Shown here piece by piece: positions 16,172-26,679 of a stretch of DNA of 64,000 nucleotides. Each line of letters begins with the position of its first letter. The stretch's first letter is position 1. Under the pieces are notes generated by a model that worked only from the letters and a program-made list of their open reading frames with translations, was not told where the DNA came from and did no database searches. Source of the stretch: Amycolatopsis taiwanensis DSM 45107 (GTDB taxonomy: Bacteria > Actinomycetota > Actinomycetes > Mycobacteriales > Pseudonocardiaceae); contig NZ_JAFB01000008.1 in the NCBI RefSeq assembly GCF_000519205.1, forward strand, positions 62,001-126,000. The letters run 5' to 3'. Both the position numbers and the translations under genes were made by a program.

Positions 16172-17137
16172 ATGACGGGACTGGACGTGCATCAGGGGTC
16201 CGACGACCTCACCGAAGCGTTGAAGGTGGACGTGCGCTCGGGGCTGTCGGCCGCGCAGAAATGGCTGCCCCCGAAGTGGTTCTACGATGCGCGCGGAAGC
16301 CGTTTGTTCGAGGACATCACCGCCCTGCCCGAGTACTACCCGACCCGGGCCGAGCGGGAGGTGCTCGCCCGGGAAGCGGGGGAGATCGCCCGCGTCACCG
16401 GTGCGAGCACGCTGGTGGAGCTGGGTTCGGGGTCGAGTGAGAAGACCCGCCTGCTGCTCGACGGCCTGCGCGCGGCCGGGACGCTGCGCGCGTTCGTGCC
16501 GCTGGATGTGTCCGAATCGGCGCTGTCGGCGGCGGTGACGGCGATCCGCGCCGACTACCCGGGCCTGGACGTGCACGGCGTGGTCGGCGACTTCACGGAG
16601 CATCTGGGCCTGTTGCCCGGGCAGCCGCCGCGGCTGGTCGCGTTCCTGGGCGGCACGATCGGCAACCTCCTGCCCGTGGAGCGGCTCAAGTTCCTGCGTT
16701 CGGTGCGGCACGTGCTCGCCGAGGGGGAGTGGCTGCTGCTCGGCACGGATCTGGTCAAGGATGTGGCCACCCTGGTCGCCGCCTACGACGACGCGGCCGG
16801 CGTGACCGCGGAGTTCAACCGCAACGTGCTCGTGGTGATCAACGAGCGGCTCGGCGCGGACTTCGACCCGGCCCGGTTCGGCCACGAGGCGTACTGGGAC
16901 GCCGAGCACGAGTGGATCGAGATGCGGCTGCGGGCCCGCGAGGCCATGACCGTCCGGATTCCCGGTGCGGGGCTGGCCGTGTCGTTCGCCGAAGGGGAGC
17001 ACATCCGCACGGAGATCTCCGCGAAGTTCCGGCAGGAGGGGGTGGCCGCGGAACTCGCCGAGTGCGGGTTCGCCGTCGAACACTGGTGGACCGACGCCCG
17101 GCAGCGGTTCGGCGTCAGCCTGGCCCGTACCCGGTAG
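16172..17137 (+). CDS. egtD: L-histidine N-alpha-methyltransferase EgtD
   Basis: 321-residue SAM-dependent enzyme that trimethylates histidine to hercynine, the first committed step of ergothioneine synthesis. Signature parts are LPPKWFYDARGSRLFEDITALPEYYPTRAE, the SAM site TLVELGSGSSEKTRLLLDGL, LGGTIGNLLP and AGVTAEFNRNVLVVINERLGADFD. ATG 16172 follows AAGGGAA. No egtE (PLP-dependent lyase) follows; the last step must be encoded elsewhere or done by another enzyme. Confidence 0.95.
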   Translation: MTGLDVHQGSDDLTEALKVDVRSGLSAAQKWLPPKWFYDARGSRLFEDITALPEYYPTRAEREVLAREAGEIARVTGASTLVELGSGSSEKTRLLLDGLRAAGTLRAFVPLDVSESALSAAVTAIRADYPGLDVHGVVGDFTEHLGLLPGQPPRLVAFLGGTIGNLLPVERLKFLRSVRHVLAEGEWLLLGTDLVKDVATLVAAYDDAAGVTAEFNRNVLVVINERLGADFDPARFGHEAYWDAEHEWIEMRLRAREAMTVRIPGAGLAVSFAEGEHIRTEISAKFRQEGVAAELAECGFAVEHWWTDARQRFGVSLARTR

Positions 17138-17159
17138 CCGATGATCCATTCCGCGGCCC

Positions 17160-17669
17160 ATGGTCGAAAATAGGGCGGTGAATCCGCTTCCGGCACTGGC
17201 CCGCGCGCTCGGCACACAACCGTGGGTGATGAAACTGGCGAAGGTCGTCGTCTGGGTGGACCACCGGCTGCACCGGGTCTTCCGCGGGCGGGTGAGTCTG
17301 GTCGGGATCGCGGGGTTGCCGTCGTTGCGGCTGACCGCGACCGGTCGCAAGAGCGGGCTGCCACGCAGCCACAACCTGCTCTACTTCCCGTACCGGGACG
17401 GCTTCGTGCTGGTGGGGTCGAACTGGGGACGGCCACAGAACCCGGCATGGACGATCAACCTCCGCGCCAACCCGGAGGCGACGATCGAGGTGCGGGGCAA
17501 GGAGATCCCGGTGCGGGCCACTCTCGTCGAGGGCGAGGGCTACGACGAGCTGTGGCGGCGGGTGGTGAAGTTCTGGCCCGGCTACGAGATGGAACGGGTG
17601 GCCGCCGGGCGAGAGCTGCCGATCTTCCTCCTCACCCCCGAAACTGCAACACGTAACGTCGATGAGTGA
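17160..17669 (+). CDS. Deazaflavin (F420)-dependent nitroreductase family protein
   Basis: 169-residue split-barrel protein of the actinobacterial DDN/DUF385 family that uses F420H2. Typical segments are RLTATGRKSGLPRSHNLLYFPYRDGFVLVGSNWGRPQNPAWTINLRANPEATIEVRGKEIPVRA and a C-terminal LPIFLLTP. Physiological substrate unknown; homologues reduce quinones and nitroaromatics. ATG 17160 has no clear Shine-Dalgarno; GTG 17178 is an alternative. It starts 22 nt after egtD and may be co-transcribed, ending at the long hairpin at 17715. Confidence 0.85.
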   Translation: MVENRAVNPLPALARALGTQPWVMKLAKVVVWVDHRLHRVFRGRVSLVGIAGLPSLRLTATGRKSGLPRSHNLLYFPYRDGFVLVGSNWGRPQNPAWTINLRANPEATIEVRGKEIPVRATLVEGEGYDELWRRVVKFWPGYEMERVAAGRELPIFLLTPETATRNVDE

Positions 17670-17714
17670 CCCGTTACTGTCGAAATTCGGTAGAGCCACT
17701 CATGCACCGTAGAC

Positions 17715-17757
17715 AGCGGCGCCGCGGGTTCCCTTCCGGAGAACTCGCGGCGCCGCT
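17715..17757. terminator. Long hairpin between convergent genes
   Basis: Arms AGCGGCGCCGCGGGTTC / GAACTCGCGGCGCCGCT form a 17-bp stem with one G-T wobble and a 9-nt loop. It separates the F420 reductase gene (+) from acnA (-) and can serve both. Confidence 0.85.
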
Positions 17758-17775
17758 GGGTGTTCGACTCGTGGG

Positions 17776-20601
<2,826 letters not shown>

Positions 20602-20713
20602 GTCTAACTCCAGGTCCCCGGTCAGTTCGGATGTTCGGGTATAGGAGCGAGTCTGGCGCACGCTCACGGCGTCCGCGGACGCGGGGGACGGCGCAGGCTC
20701 CCTTCTCATCAAA

Positions 20714-20729
20714 CAGTACGCTTGTCCTT
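20714..20729 (-). promoter_or_regulatory. AcnR-type operator upstream of acnA
   Basis: The minus strand reads AAGGACAAGCGTACTG. I recall the corynebacterial AcnR consensus as CAGNACNNNCGTACTG; only the first position differs. It lies in the 312-bp divergent region between acnA and the ripA-like gene. Nothing else in that region resembles a gene; an AAAAAAGG run adjoins the box. Confidence 0.65.
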
Positions 20730-20913
20730 TTTTGCCTTCAACTGCATCCGGGTGTGATGTTGCTCGAACCGCGCCCTTGGTCCGGACGAGTGACGCCTGA
20801 TGCGGCGAATATCCCGTTTGGGCGACCGGTTACTCGCGGGCTGTCTGCTAGATGTGTGACAGAAGTGAACCTTGCGCTGGAGGGGAAGACACGGAGCAGG
20901 AGGGGTAGTCACG

Positions 20914-22200
20914 GTGCGTCAAGGCGCTGCTGTCCGGGGGTTGATCGCGGGGGGACTGTCCGCGGTGATGATGGTCGGAACCTGTGGGACGAGCGCGGCG
21001 GTGCCGCCCCCGCCATCCAATCCCAGCGACGCCCAGCTCAACGCCGGCCGGGCAGCGGCCGACACGAAGGCCGGCGAGGTCGGCCGGCTGGCCAATCGGC
21101 TCGCCGAGGCCGAGGCCCGGCTGTCGGATCTGGACAGCGAGGTCGAGCTGAAGCAGGAGCAGGCCAACAAGGCGATGGTCGATCTCCAGGCCGCGCAGGA
21201 CGCCGCCGCGCAAGCCGAAGACGCCGCCGCGGCGGCGAGACGGGAGGCCGACGCGGCCACCGGCCGGGTGGAGCTGGCACGGCACGACCTCGACCGGTTC
21301 ATCGCCGCCAGCTACCAGCAGGGCAGCCAGGTCGGCTCGGTCTCGGCCTACCTCGGCTCGCCGAGCCCGCGGGACCTGCTGGCCCGCCAGCAGTTGCTGA
21401 CCTCGATCACTTCGGGCCAGCTCACTGCGCTGCACCGAATGCAACAAGCACAGGTGGACAAGGCGAACGCCGATGCCGCGGCCAGGGCGGCGCTGCAGAC
21501 GGCGCAGCAGAAACGGAGCGCGGCCGCGCGGGCCCAGCGTGACGCCGACGCCGCGCGCGCCGCGGCCGAACAGGCGCGAACGGACCAGGCGGCGCGGACC
21601 GCGGTGCTGACCGCGGACAAGGACCGGGCCGAGCAGCAGCTGTTCACGGCCCAGCAACAGGTCGCCGGGCTGAGCGGCCAGCGTCAACGCTACGAGGACT
21701 GGCTGGCGCAGAAACAGCTCGAGGACGACACGGCCGCCGATCACGTCGCGCTCACCTCGGGCGGCAGCCGGCCGGCGTCCTCGGCGATCGAGCGGGTCAT
21801 CGCACGGGCGATGTCACAGGTCGGCGTGCCCTACGCGTGGGGCGGGGGAAACGCCGGCGGGCCGACGCTCGGCATTCGCGACGGGGGAGTCGCCGACACC
21901 TTCGGCGACTACCGCAAGGTCGGCTTCGACTGTTCTGGCCTGATGATGTACGCGTTCGCCGGTGTGGCATCCCTGCCCCACTACAGCGGTTACCAGTACA
22001 CGGCCGGACGGCATGTGCCGCTGGCGCAGATGAGCCGCGGGGACATGCTGTTCTGGGGGCAGCAGGGCGACATCTACCACGTCGCGCTCTACCTGGGCGA
22101 CGGGATGATGGTCGAGGCGCCCGAATCCGGCCTGTCCGTGCGCGTGACACGCGTGCGCTACGGCGACATCATGCCCAACGCCACCCGCCTGCTCGGCTGA
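20914..22200 (+). CDS. RipA-like NlpC/P60 peptidoglycan endopeptidase
   Basis: 428-residue exported cell-wall hydrolase. The signal peptide is AVRGLIAGGLSAVMMVGTCGTSAAVP. A long Ala/Gln/Glu-rich coiled coil (about residues 40-285) resembles the autoinhibitory N-terminal region of RipA. The C-terminal NlpC/P60 domain has the catalytic Cys (about residue 340) in FDCSGLMMYAFAG and His (about 389) in IYHVALYLGDG. GTG 20914 is chosen after AGGAGGGG. It lies next to acnA and upstream of moxR, as ripA does in mycobacteria; no ripB paralogue follows. Likely role is septal peptidoglycan cleavage in daughter-cell separation. Confidence 0.88.
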   Translation: MRQGAAVRGLIAGGLSAVMMVGTCGTSAAVPPPPSNPSDAQLNAGRAAADTKAGEVGRLANRLAEAEARLSDLDSEVELKQEQANKAMVDLQAAQDAAAQAEDAAAAARREADAATGRVELARHDLDRFIAASYQQGSQVGSVSAYLGSPSPRDLLARQQLLTSITSGQLTALHRMQQAQVDKANADAAARAALQTAQQKRSAAARAQRDADAARAAAEQARTDQAARTAVLTADKDRAEQQLFTAQQQVAGLSGQRQRYEDWLAQKQLEDDTAADHVALTSGGSRPASSAIERVIARAMSQVGVPYAWGGGNAGGPTLGIRDGGVADTFGDYRKVGFDCSGLMMYAFAGVASLPHYSGYQYTAGRHVPLAQMSRGDMLFWGQQGDIYHVALYLGDGMMVEAPESGLSVRVTRVRYGDIMPNATRLLG

Positions 22201-22283
22201 GCGCCGACGTTCTACCGGGCACACGGTCCCTGTGCTGCTCGGCCTCGAAATGAGGCGCACCGGAGCATCTAGGGTCTGCGCTT

Positions 22284-23234
22284 GTGCGTTATTCGACCTT
22301 CGGTAGCAGTGGTTTGCGGGTGTCCGAGTTCGCTCTTGGCACCATGCGGATGCCCCGCGACGAGACCGGGCCAACCTCCGAGAGCCGGGCGATCTTCGAG
22401 GCGTTCGCCGAAGCGGGCGGCAACTTCATCGACACCGCGGATGCGTATGGCGAGGCCGAGGTGCTGACGCGTGAGCTGGTGGGTGCCGATCGGGAGCGAT
22501 TCGTCATCGGCACGAAGTACACGCTGCAGCGACGTGCCGACGATGTGAACTCCGCCGGTAGTCACCGCAAGAACCTCGTCGGTGCTCTGGAGTCGTCCCT
22601 GCGACGCCTCGGTACCGACTACGTCGACATCTACTGGGTACACGCCCGCGACGTGCTCACACCGGTCGAGGAGACCATGCGGGCCTTGGACGACCAGGTT
22701 CGGGCCGGGAAGGTCTTGTATCTCGGCGTCTCCGACTGGCATGCCTGGGAGATCGCTCAGGCCAACACCGTGGCCACGCTTCGCGGGTGGACCGCCTTCG
22801 CCGGCATCCAGGTGCCGTACTCGCTGGCCGAGCGGACCGTGGAGCGGGAACTGGTCCCGATGGCGGCGCGGTTCGGCCTGGCGATAACGGCATGGTCCCC
22901 GCTGGGCGGCGGCCGGCTTGCCCGTGGCGACGATCCCATCGCCAGCGCTGTCGGCACCATTGCCGGCGAGATCGGGGCTACGTCGAGCCAGGTCGCACTC
23001 GCTTGGTTGCGGTCGCGGCCCGGTGCGGTGATCCCGATCGTCGGTGCCAGCAGAGGGCAGCAGATGCGGGAGAACCTCGGCGCTCTCGACCTGGAGCTGT
23101 CGGCAGGCCAACTCCGGACGCTGGATCAGGTGAGCGCCGTCGATCTCGGCTTTCCCGGCGCCTTCCTGGCGGACGAGCACGTGCAAGACGCGGTCTACGG
23201 TAACCGCCGGGCCCGGCTGGGGCGGAAGCCATGA
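22284..23234 (+). CDS. Aldo/keto reductase
   Basis: 316-residue NADPH-dependent (alpha/beta)8 barrel oxidoreductase. Family features: start MRYSTFGSSGLRVSEFALGT, catalytic Asp-Tyr in FIDTADAYGEAEVL, Lys in VIGTKYTL, His in DIYWVHARD, and NADPH-binding elements AWSPLGGG and PIVGASRGQQMRENL. Substrate unknown. GTG 22284 lies 8 nt after a possible -10 (TAGGGT), so the mRNA may be leaderless. It interrupts the order ripA-(ripB)-moxR known from mycobacteria. Confidence 0.88.
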   Translation: MRYSTFGSSGLRVSEFALGTMRMPRDETGPTSESRAIFEAFAEAGGNFIDTADAYGEAEVLTRELVGADRERFVIGTKYTLQRRADDVNSAGSHRKNLVGALESSLRRLGTDYVDIYWVHARDVLTPVEETMRALDDQVRAGKVLYLGVSDWHAWEIAQANTVATLRGWTAFAGIQVPYSLAERTVERELVPMAARFGLAITAWSPLGGGRLARGDDPIASAVGTIAGEIGATSSQVALAWLRSRPGAVIPIVGASRGQQMRENLGALDLELSAGQLRTLDQVSAVDLGFPGAFLADEHVQDAVYGNRRARLGRKP

Positions 23235-23304
23235 CCACCACGCCCCGGAGCCGGTTCCAGCGCGACGTCCTGATCTCCTCCCGGCGGCGTGCGAGACTCG
23301 GGAC

Positions 23305-23868
23305 GTGCGCAACCAGATGGCGGGAATCGTGCTCGCGGGTGGAGCGGCGCGGCGGATGTCCGGGGTGGACAAGCCGATGCTGGAGGTCGGCGGCATGCCG
23401 TTGCTGCGCCGGGCGATCAGCGCGCTCCGCGGCGTCTCACCGGTGATCGTGGTCGGCCCGCGGCGGGCCGGGCTGCCCCCGGTGACCTGGACGCGGGAGG
23501 AGCCGCCGGGTGGCGGGCCGGTGGCCGGGCTCGCCGCGGGACTCGCACTGGTGCCGCCGGGCAAGGACCTGGTCGTGGTGCTGGCGGCCGACCTGCCCGG
23601 GCTGCGCCCGTCCACTGTGGACAAGCTGGTGGCCGCGCTCGGTGCCGCGGACGGCGCGGTACTCGTGGATGCGGACGGAAAACGACAGTGGCTCATCGGG
23701 GCCTGGCGCACCGCACGCCTGCGCGCGGCCCTGCCGTCCTCACCTGGCGGCGTGTCGATGCGGAAACTACTGGGCGGGCTGTCGACCGTCACGGTCGGCG
23801 AGGCACCCGGCGAGAGCGCTGATGTGGACACACCCGCGGACCTCGAGCGTCACGCTGGACGGCTGTAG
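23305..23868 (+). CDS. MobA-like nucleotidyltransferase
   Basis: 187-residue NTP-transferase fold protein related to MobA (molybdenum cofactor guanylyltransferase). The N-terminal motif AGIVLAGGAARRMSGVDKPMLEVGG binds nucleotide; AADLPGLRP and PGESADVDTPADLE match the metal and product-binding regions. GTG start. No other molybdopterin genes are nearby, so the true substrate (GTP versus another NTP) is uncertain. Confidence 0.8.
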   Translation: MRNQMAGIVLAGGAARRMSGVDKPMLEVGGMPLLRRAISALRGVSPVIVVGPRRAGLPPVTWTREEPPGGGPVAGLAAGLALVPPGKDLVVVLAADLPGLRPSTVDKLVAALGAADGAVLVDADGKRQWLIGAWRTARLRAALPSSPGGVSMRKLLGGLSTVTVGEAPGESADVDTPADLERHAGRL

Positions 23869-24505
23869 GTGCCGGCGGTGGGTGTGCTGTCGCTTATCGG
23901 CGCCGCACTGGCGACGTGGCCGTAGCCGGGGCCGAAAAACGAATGTCGCGGGCGTGGCGCAGGTCGGCATCGGACATGTCGTCGCCGGCCGGTGGGGTCG
24001 AGGGATGGCTGAACAGCATCGGAGAGACCGGTGCCGGGGTGTTGCGGGAAGGTGTATCCGTGCGGAACAGAGGAACTCCTCGGTGATCGACCAGCGGAAC
24101 AACCGCCGCCGGCGGAGAAACATGCGGGGGGCCGACCGGCAGCGCCCAGCGTATCGGCTCGCTGCTTCGGTCCCAGGCTTGATCGCAGGACGGACAGCGT
24201 CGTCAAGGCTCCTTGTGGCCCGTGGTCGGAAGCGCGGCGCGAACCTGCTCGTCTGGACGCTACACGTTCCGGCGGTTGACCACTAGCGCGGGAGACAGGC
24301 CGGACCTTCGTTCGACGGCTTGAAGGAGATTACCTCCGGCGGTTTCGACTCTGAATCCGCGCCCGGCTGTGCGGCGAACGTGCCGATGTGGACAGACCGC
24401 GTCCGGGCGCGAACGCAGCTCACAGCCCTCACACCGGCCGGACGGTTGACTATCGGTACGGTCGCAGGAGGCAGTCGCACAGGCATGGCGAGTGAGGGAG
24501 GAACC
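23869..24505. other. 637-bp intergenic region, no convincing gene
   Basis: Short frames exist on both strands (for example a 118-codon minus-strand frame ending at 23850) but they are Ser/Arg/Pro-rich, lack ribosome-binding sites and show no family resemblance. The region contains GGTTGACC (about 24274) and GGTTGACT (about 24444), possible -35 elements, and the GGAGGAA site of moxR at its end. It may be the remains of a lost gene (ripB occupies this place in mycobacteria), but no homology is visible by eye. Confidence 0.5.
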
Positions 24506-25573
24506 GTGACCGAGTCGGGCTACCCCGACGGCCCCAATGGCCAGCAGGCCGCTACCCCGGCACGGGACGCGCAGGTGCTGGAGCGGACCGTGCTCGAGGT
24601 CAAGCGCGTCATCGTCGGCCAGGACCGCTTGGTCGAGCGATTGCTGGTCGGGTTGCTGGCCAGAGGGCACCTGTTGCTGGAGGGCGTGCCCGGTGTGGCT
24701 AAGACGCTGGCCGTGGAGACCTTCGCGCGCGTGGTCGGCGGGTCGTTCTCCCGCGTGCAGTTCACCCCCGACCTGGTGCCCGCCGACATCCTCGGCACCC
24801 GCATCTACCGGCAGGGCAGCGAGCGGTTCGACGTCGAGCTCGGGCCGGTGGTGGCGAACTTCGTGCTGGCCGACGAGATCAACCGCGCTCCGGCCAAGGT
24901 GCAGTCGGCGATGCTCGAGGTGATGGCCGAGCGGCACGTGTCGATCGGCGGCAAGACCTACCCGATGCCCGACCCGTTCCTGGTGCTGGCCACCCAGAAC
25001 CCGATCGAGAACGAGGGCGTCTACCCGTTGCCGGAGGCGCAGCGCGACCGGTTCCTGTTCAAGATCATCGTCGACTACCCGAGCGCCGAGGAAGAGCGCG
25101 AGATCATCTACCGGATGGGGGTCACCCCGCCCGAGCCGCACGAGGTGCTCAGCCCGGCCGAACTCGTCCGGCTGCAAGGGGTCGCGTCGAAGGTGTTCGT
25201 GCACCACGCGCTCGTCGACTACGTGGTGCGGCTGGTGCTGACGACCCGCACCCCGGCCGAGCACGGGCTGGCCGACGTGGCGAACTGGGTCTCCTACGGC
25301 GCGTCGCCCCGGGCGAGCCTCGGCATCATCGCCGCCGCCCGGGCCCTGGCTCTGGTACGTGGCCGTGACTACGTGCTGCCGCAAGATGTCGTGGATGTGG
25401 TGCCGGACGTGCTGCGTCACCGGCTCGTGCTCTCCTACGACGCGTTGGCCGACGCCGTGCCGCTGGACCACATCGTCAACCGGGTCCTGCAGACCGTGCC
25501 GCTGCCGCAGGTTTCCGCCCGGCCCCAGGGCGGCGCCGGCCAGCCGGTGCCGATCCGGGCGTCGGGCAGGTGA
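24506..25573 (+). CDS. moxR: MoxR-family AAA+ ATPase
   Basis: 355-residue AAA+ chaperone-like ATPase. Walker A is GVPGVAKT, Walker B LADEINRAPAKVQSAMLEVM, sensor 1 LATQNPIENEGVYPLPEAQRDRFLF. GTG 24506 is preferred for its GGAGGAA site; an in-frame ATG at 24485 (MASEGG) is also possible. MoxR ATPases act with DUF58 and VWA proteins encoded next to them, probably remodelling or activating client enzymes at the membrane. The three genes moxR-DUF58-VWA form the expected operon, syntenic with Rv1479-Rv1481. Confidence 0.92.
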   Translation: MTESGYPDGPNGQQAATPARDAQVLERTVLEVKRVIVGQDRLVERLLVGLLARGHLLLEGVPGVAKTLAVETFARVVGGSFSRVQFTPDLVPADILGTRIYRQGSERFDVELGPVVANFVLADEINRAPAKVQSAMLEVMAERHVSIGGKTYPMPDPFLVLATQNPIENEGVYPLPEAQRDRFLFKIIVDYPSAEEEREIIYRMGVTPPEPHEVLSPAELVRLQGVASKVFVHHALVDYVVRLVLTTRTPAEHGLADVANWVSYGASPRASLGIIAAARALALVRGRDYVLPQDVVDVVPDVLRHRLVLSYDALADAVPLDHIVNRVLQTVPLPQVSARPQGGAGQPVPIRASGR

Positions 25574-25595
25574 GCGAGCGACCGGTGGTGGACCA

Positions 25596-26540
25596 ATGGC
25601 AGTGACAGGCAGCGAAGAACGACCGCCGTGGGCGCCGCCGGTGTTGCGTGGGGAACGGCTCGAAGCCGGGCTGCGCACGCTGGAGCTCCAGGTGCGCCGC
25701 CGGCTGGACGGGCTGCTGCAGGGCAATCATCTCGGGCTGGTGCCCGGCCCTGGCTCGGAACCCGGCGAGGCTCGGCCGTACCAGCCGGGCGACGACGTCC
25801 GGCGGATGGACTGGGCGGTCACGGCACGCACGACGGTCGCGCACATCCGGGAAACCGTGGCCGACCGCGAACTCGAGACCTGGTTGGCCGTGGACCTGTC
25901 GGCGAGCCTGGACTTCGGCACCGCGCTGTGCGAGAAGCGCGATCTGGTGGTGAGCGCGGTCGCGGCGATCGCCTACCTCACCAGAGGCGGCGGCAACCGG
26001 CTGGGTGCGGTGGTGTCCAACGGTGCCGAAACCCTGCGCATTCCGGCGCGGGGCGGCCAGGCACACGCGCGGAGCCTGCTGCGCAAGATCGCCGAGCTGC
26101 CCAGGGCGGGCGAGGGCACCCGGGGTGATCTCGGCGCGGTGATCGAGCAGTTGCGCCGGCCGCCGCGGCGCCGTGGCCTGGTGGTCGTGGTGTCGGACTT
26201 CCTCGGCGCGACGGACTGGGAGCGGTCGCTGCGCGCGCTGTCGGCCCGGCACGAGCTGATCGGCGTCGAGGTGCTCGATCCGCGGGACGTCGACCTGCCG
26301 GAGGTGGGCACCATCGTGCTGGCCGATCCGGAAAGCGGCAAGCAGCGCGAGGTGCGCACCTCCGCGCTGCTGCGGCGGGAGTTCGCGGCGGCGGCGCGGG
26401 CACACCGCGACGAGGTGGCCCGGGCACTGCGGTCGTCGGGCGCCGCGCATTTGACGCTGCGCACGGACTCGGACTGGATCGCCGACACCGTGCGGTTCGT
26501 GGTGGCCCGCAAGCGACGCTGGTCCGGGGGTGCCGCATGA
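25596..26540 (+). CDS. DUF58 protein of the MoxR operon
   Basis: 314-residue cytosolic protein. The DUF58 signature is RPYQPGDDVRRMDWAVTARTTVAHIRE, followed by a VWA-like fold with LETWLAVDLSASLDFGTALCEKRDL (DxSxS) and LVVVVSDFLGATDWERSLRAL. Such proteins are partners of MoxR and the membrane VWA protein. ATG 25596 lies 23 nt after moxR. Its TGA overlaps ATG 26537, the beginning of a repeat element, and not the VWA start directly. Confidence 0.88.
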   Translation: MAVTGSEERPPWAPPVLRGERLEAGLRTLELQVRRRLDGLLQGNHLGLVPGPGSEPGEARPYQPGDDVRRMDWAVTARTTVAHIRETVADRELETWLAVDLSASLDFGTALCEKRDLVVSAVAAIAYLTRGGGNRLGAVVSNGAETLRIPARGGQAHARSLLRKIAELPRAGEGTRGDLGAVIEQLRRPPRRRGLVVVVSDFLGATDWERSLRALSARHELIGVEVLDPRDVDLPEVGTIVLADPESGKQREVRTSALLRREFAAAARAHRDEVARALRSSGAAHLTLRTDSDWIADTVRFVVARKRRWSGGAA

Positions 26541-26679
26541 CCGCCCGGCGAACCCCATGGACCCCGCCGCGGCGCGATCGCGGTTGCGAGCGAACTCGCG
26601 GGAGATCCGGCATGAGTAGCGCTCTGTTGAGCCGCGGCGATCACCGTCACCACAACGCATTACCTGCGGGGGAAACAAC
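26537..26679 (+). repeat. MIRU-like junction element, tandem copy D (DUF58-VWA)
   Basis: Two partial copies in tandem. The first (26537-26611) ends with GCGAGCGAACTCGCGGGAGA, matching the 3' half of copies A and C. The second (26612-26679) starts MSSALLSRGDHRHH-like, matching the 5' half of copy A (MSSPAPSRGNQGDHH), and ends with GCGGGGGAAACAAC. ATG 26537 overlaps the DUF58 stop, an open frame of 48 codons runs through both, and its TGA (26681-26683) overlaps the VWA start. ATGA is present at all three boundaries. Confidence 0.75.

Noticed and set aside
13601-17374. A 1257-codon open frame on the minus strand opposite egtA-egtD
   Set aside because: Shadow of high-GC coding on the other strand: composition is Arg/Gly/Pro-rich, no domain is recognisable, and egtABCD are certain.
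17741-17757. Another copy of the junction element (GAACTCGCGG)
   Set aside because: The word is one arm of a 17-bp terminator hairpin and is not at a start codon.
23850-24206. 118-codon minus-strand frame in the mobA-moxR gap
   Set aside because: No ribosome-binding site, Ser/Pro/Arg-rich, no family features; treated as intergenic.
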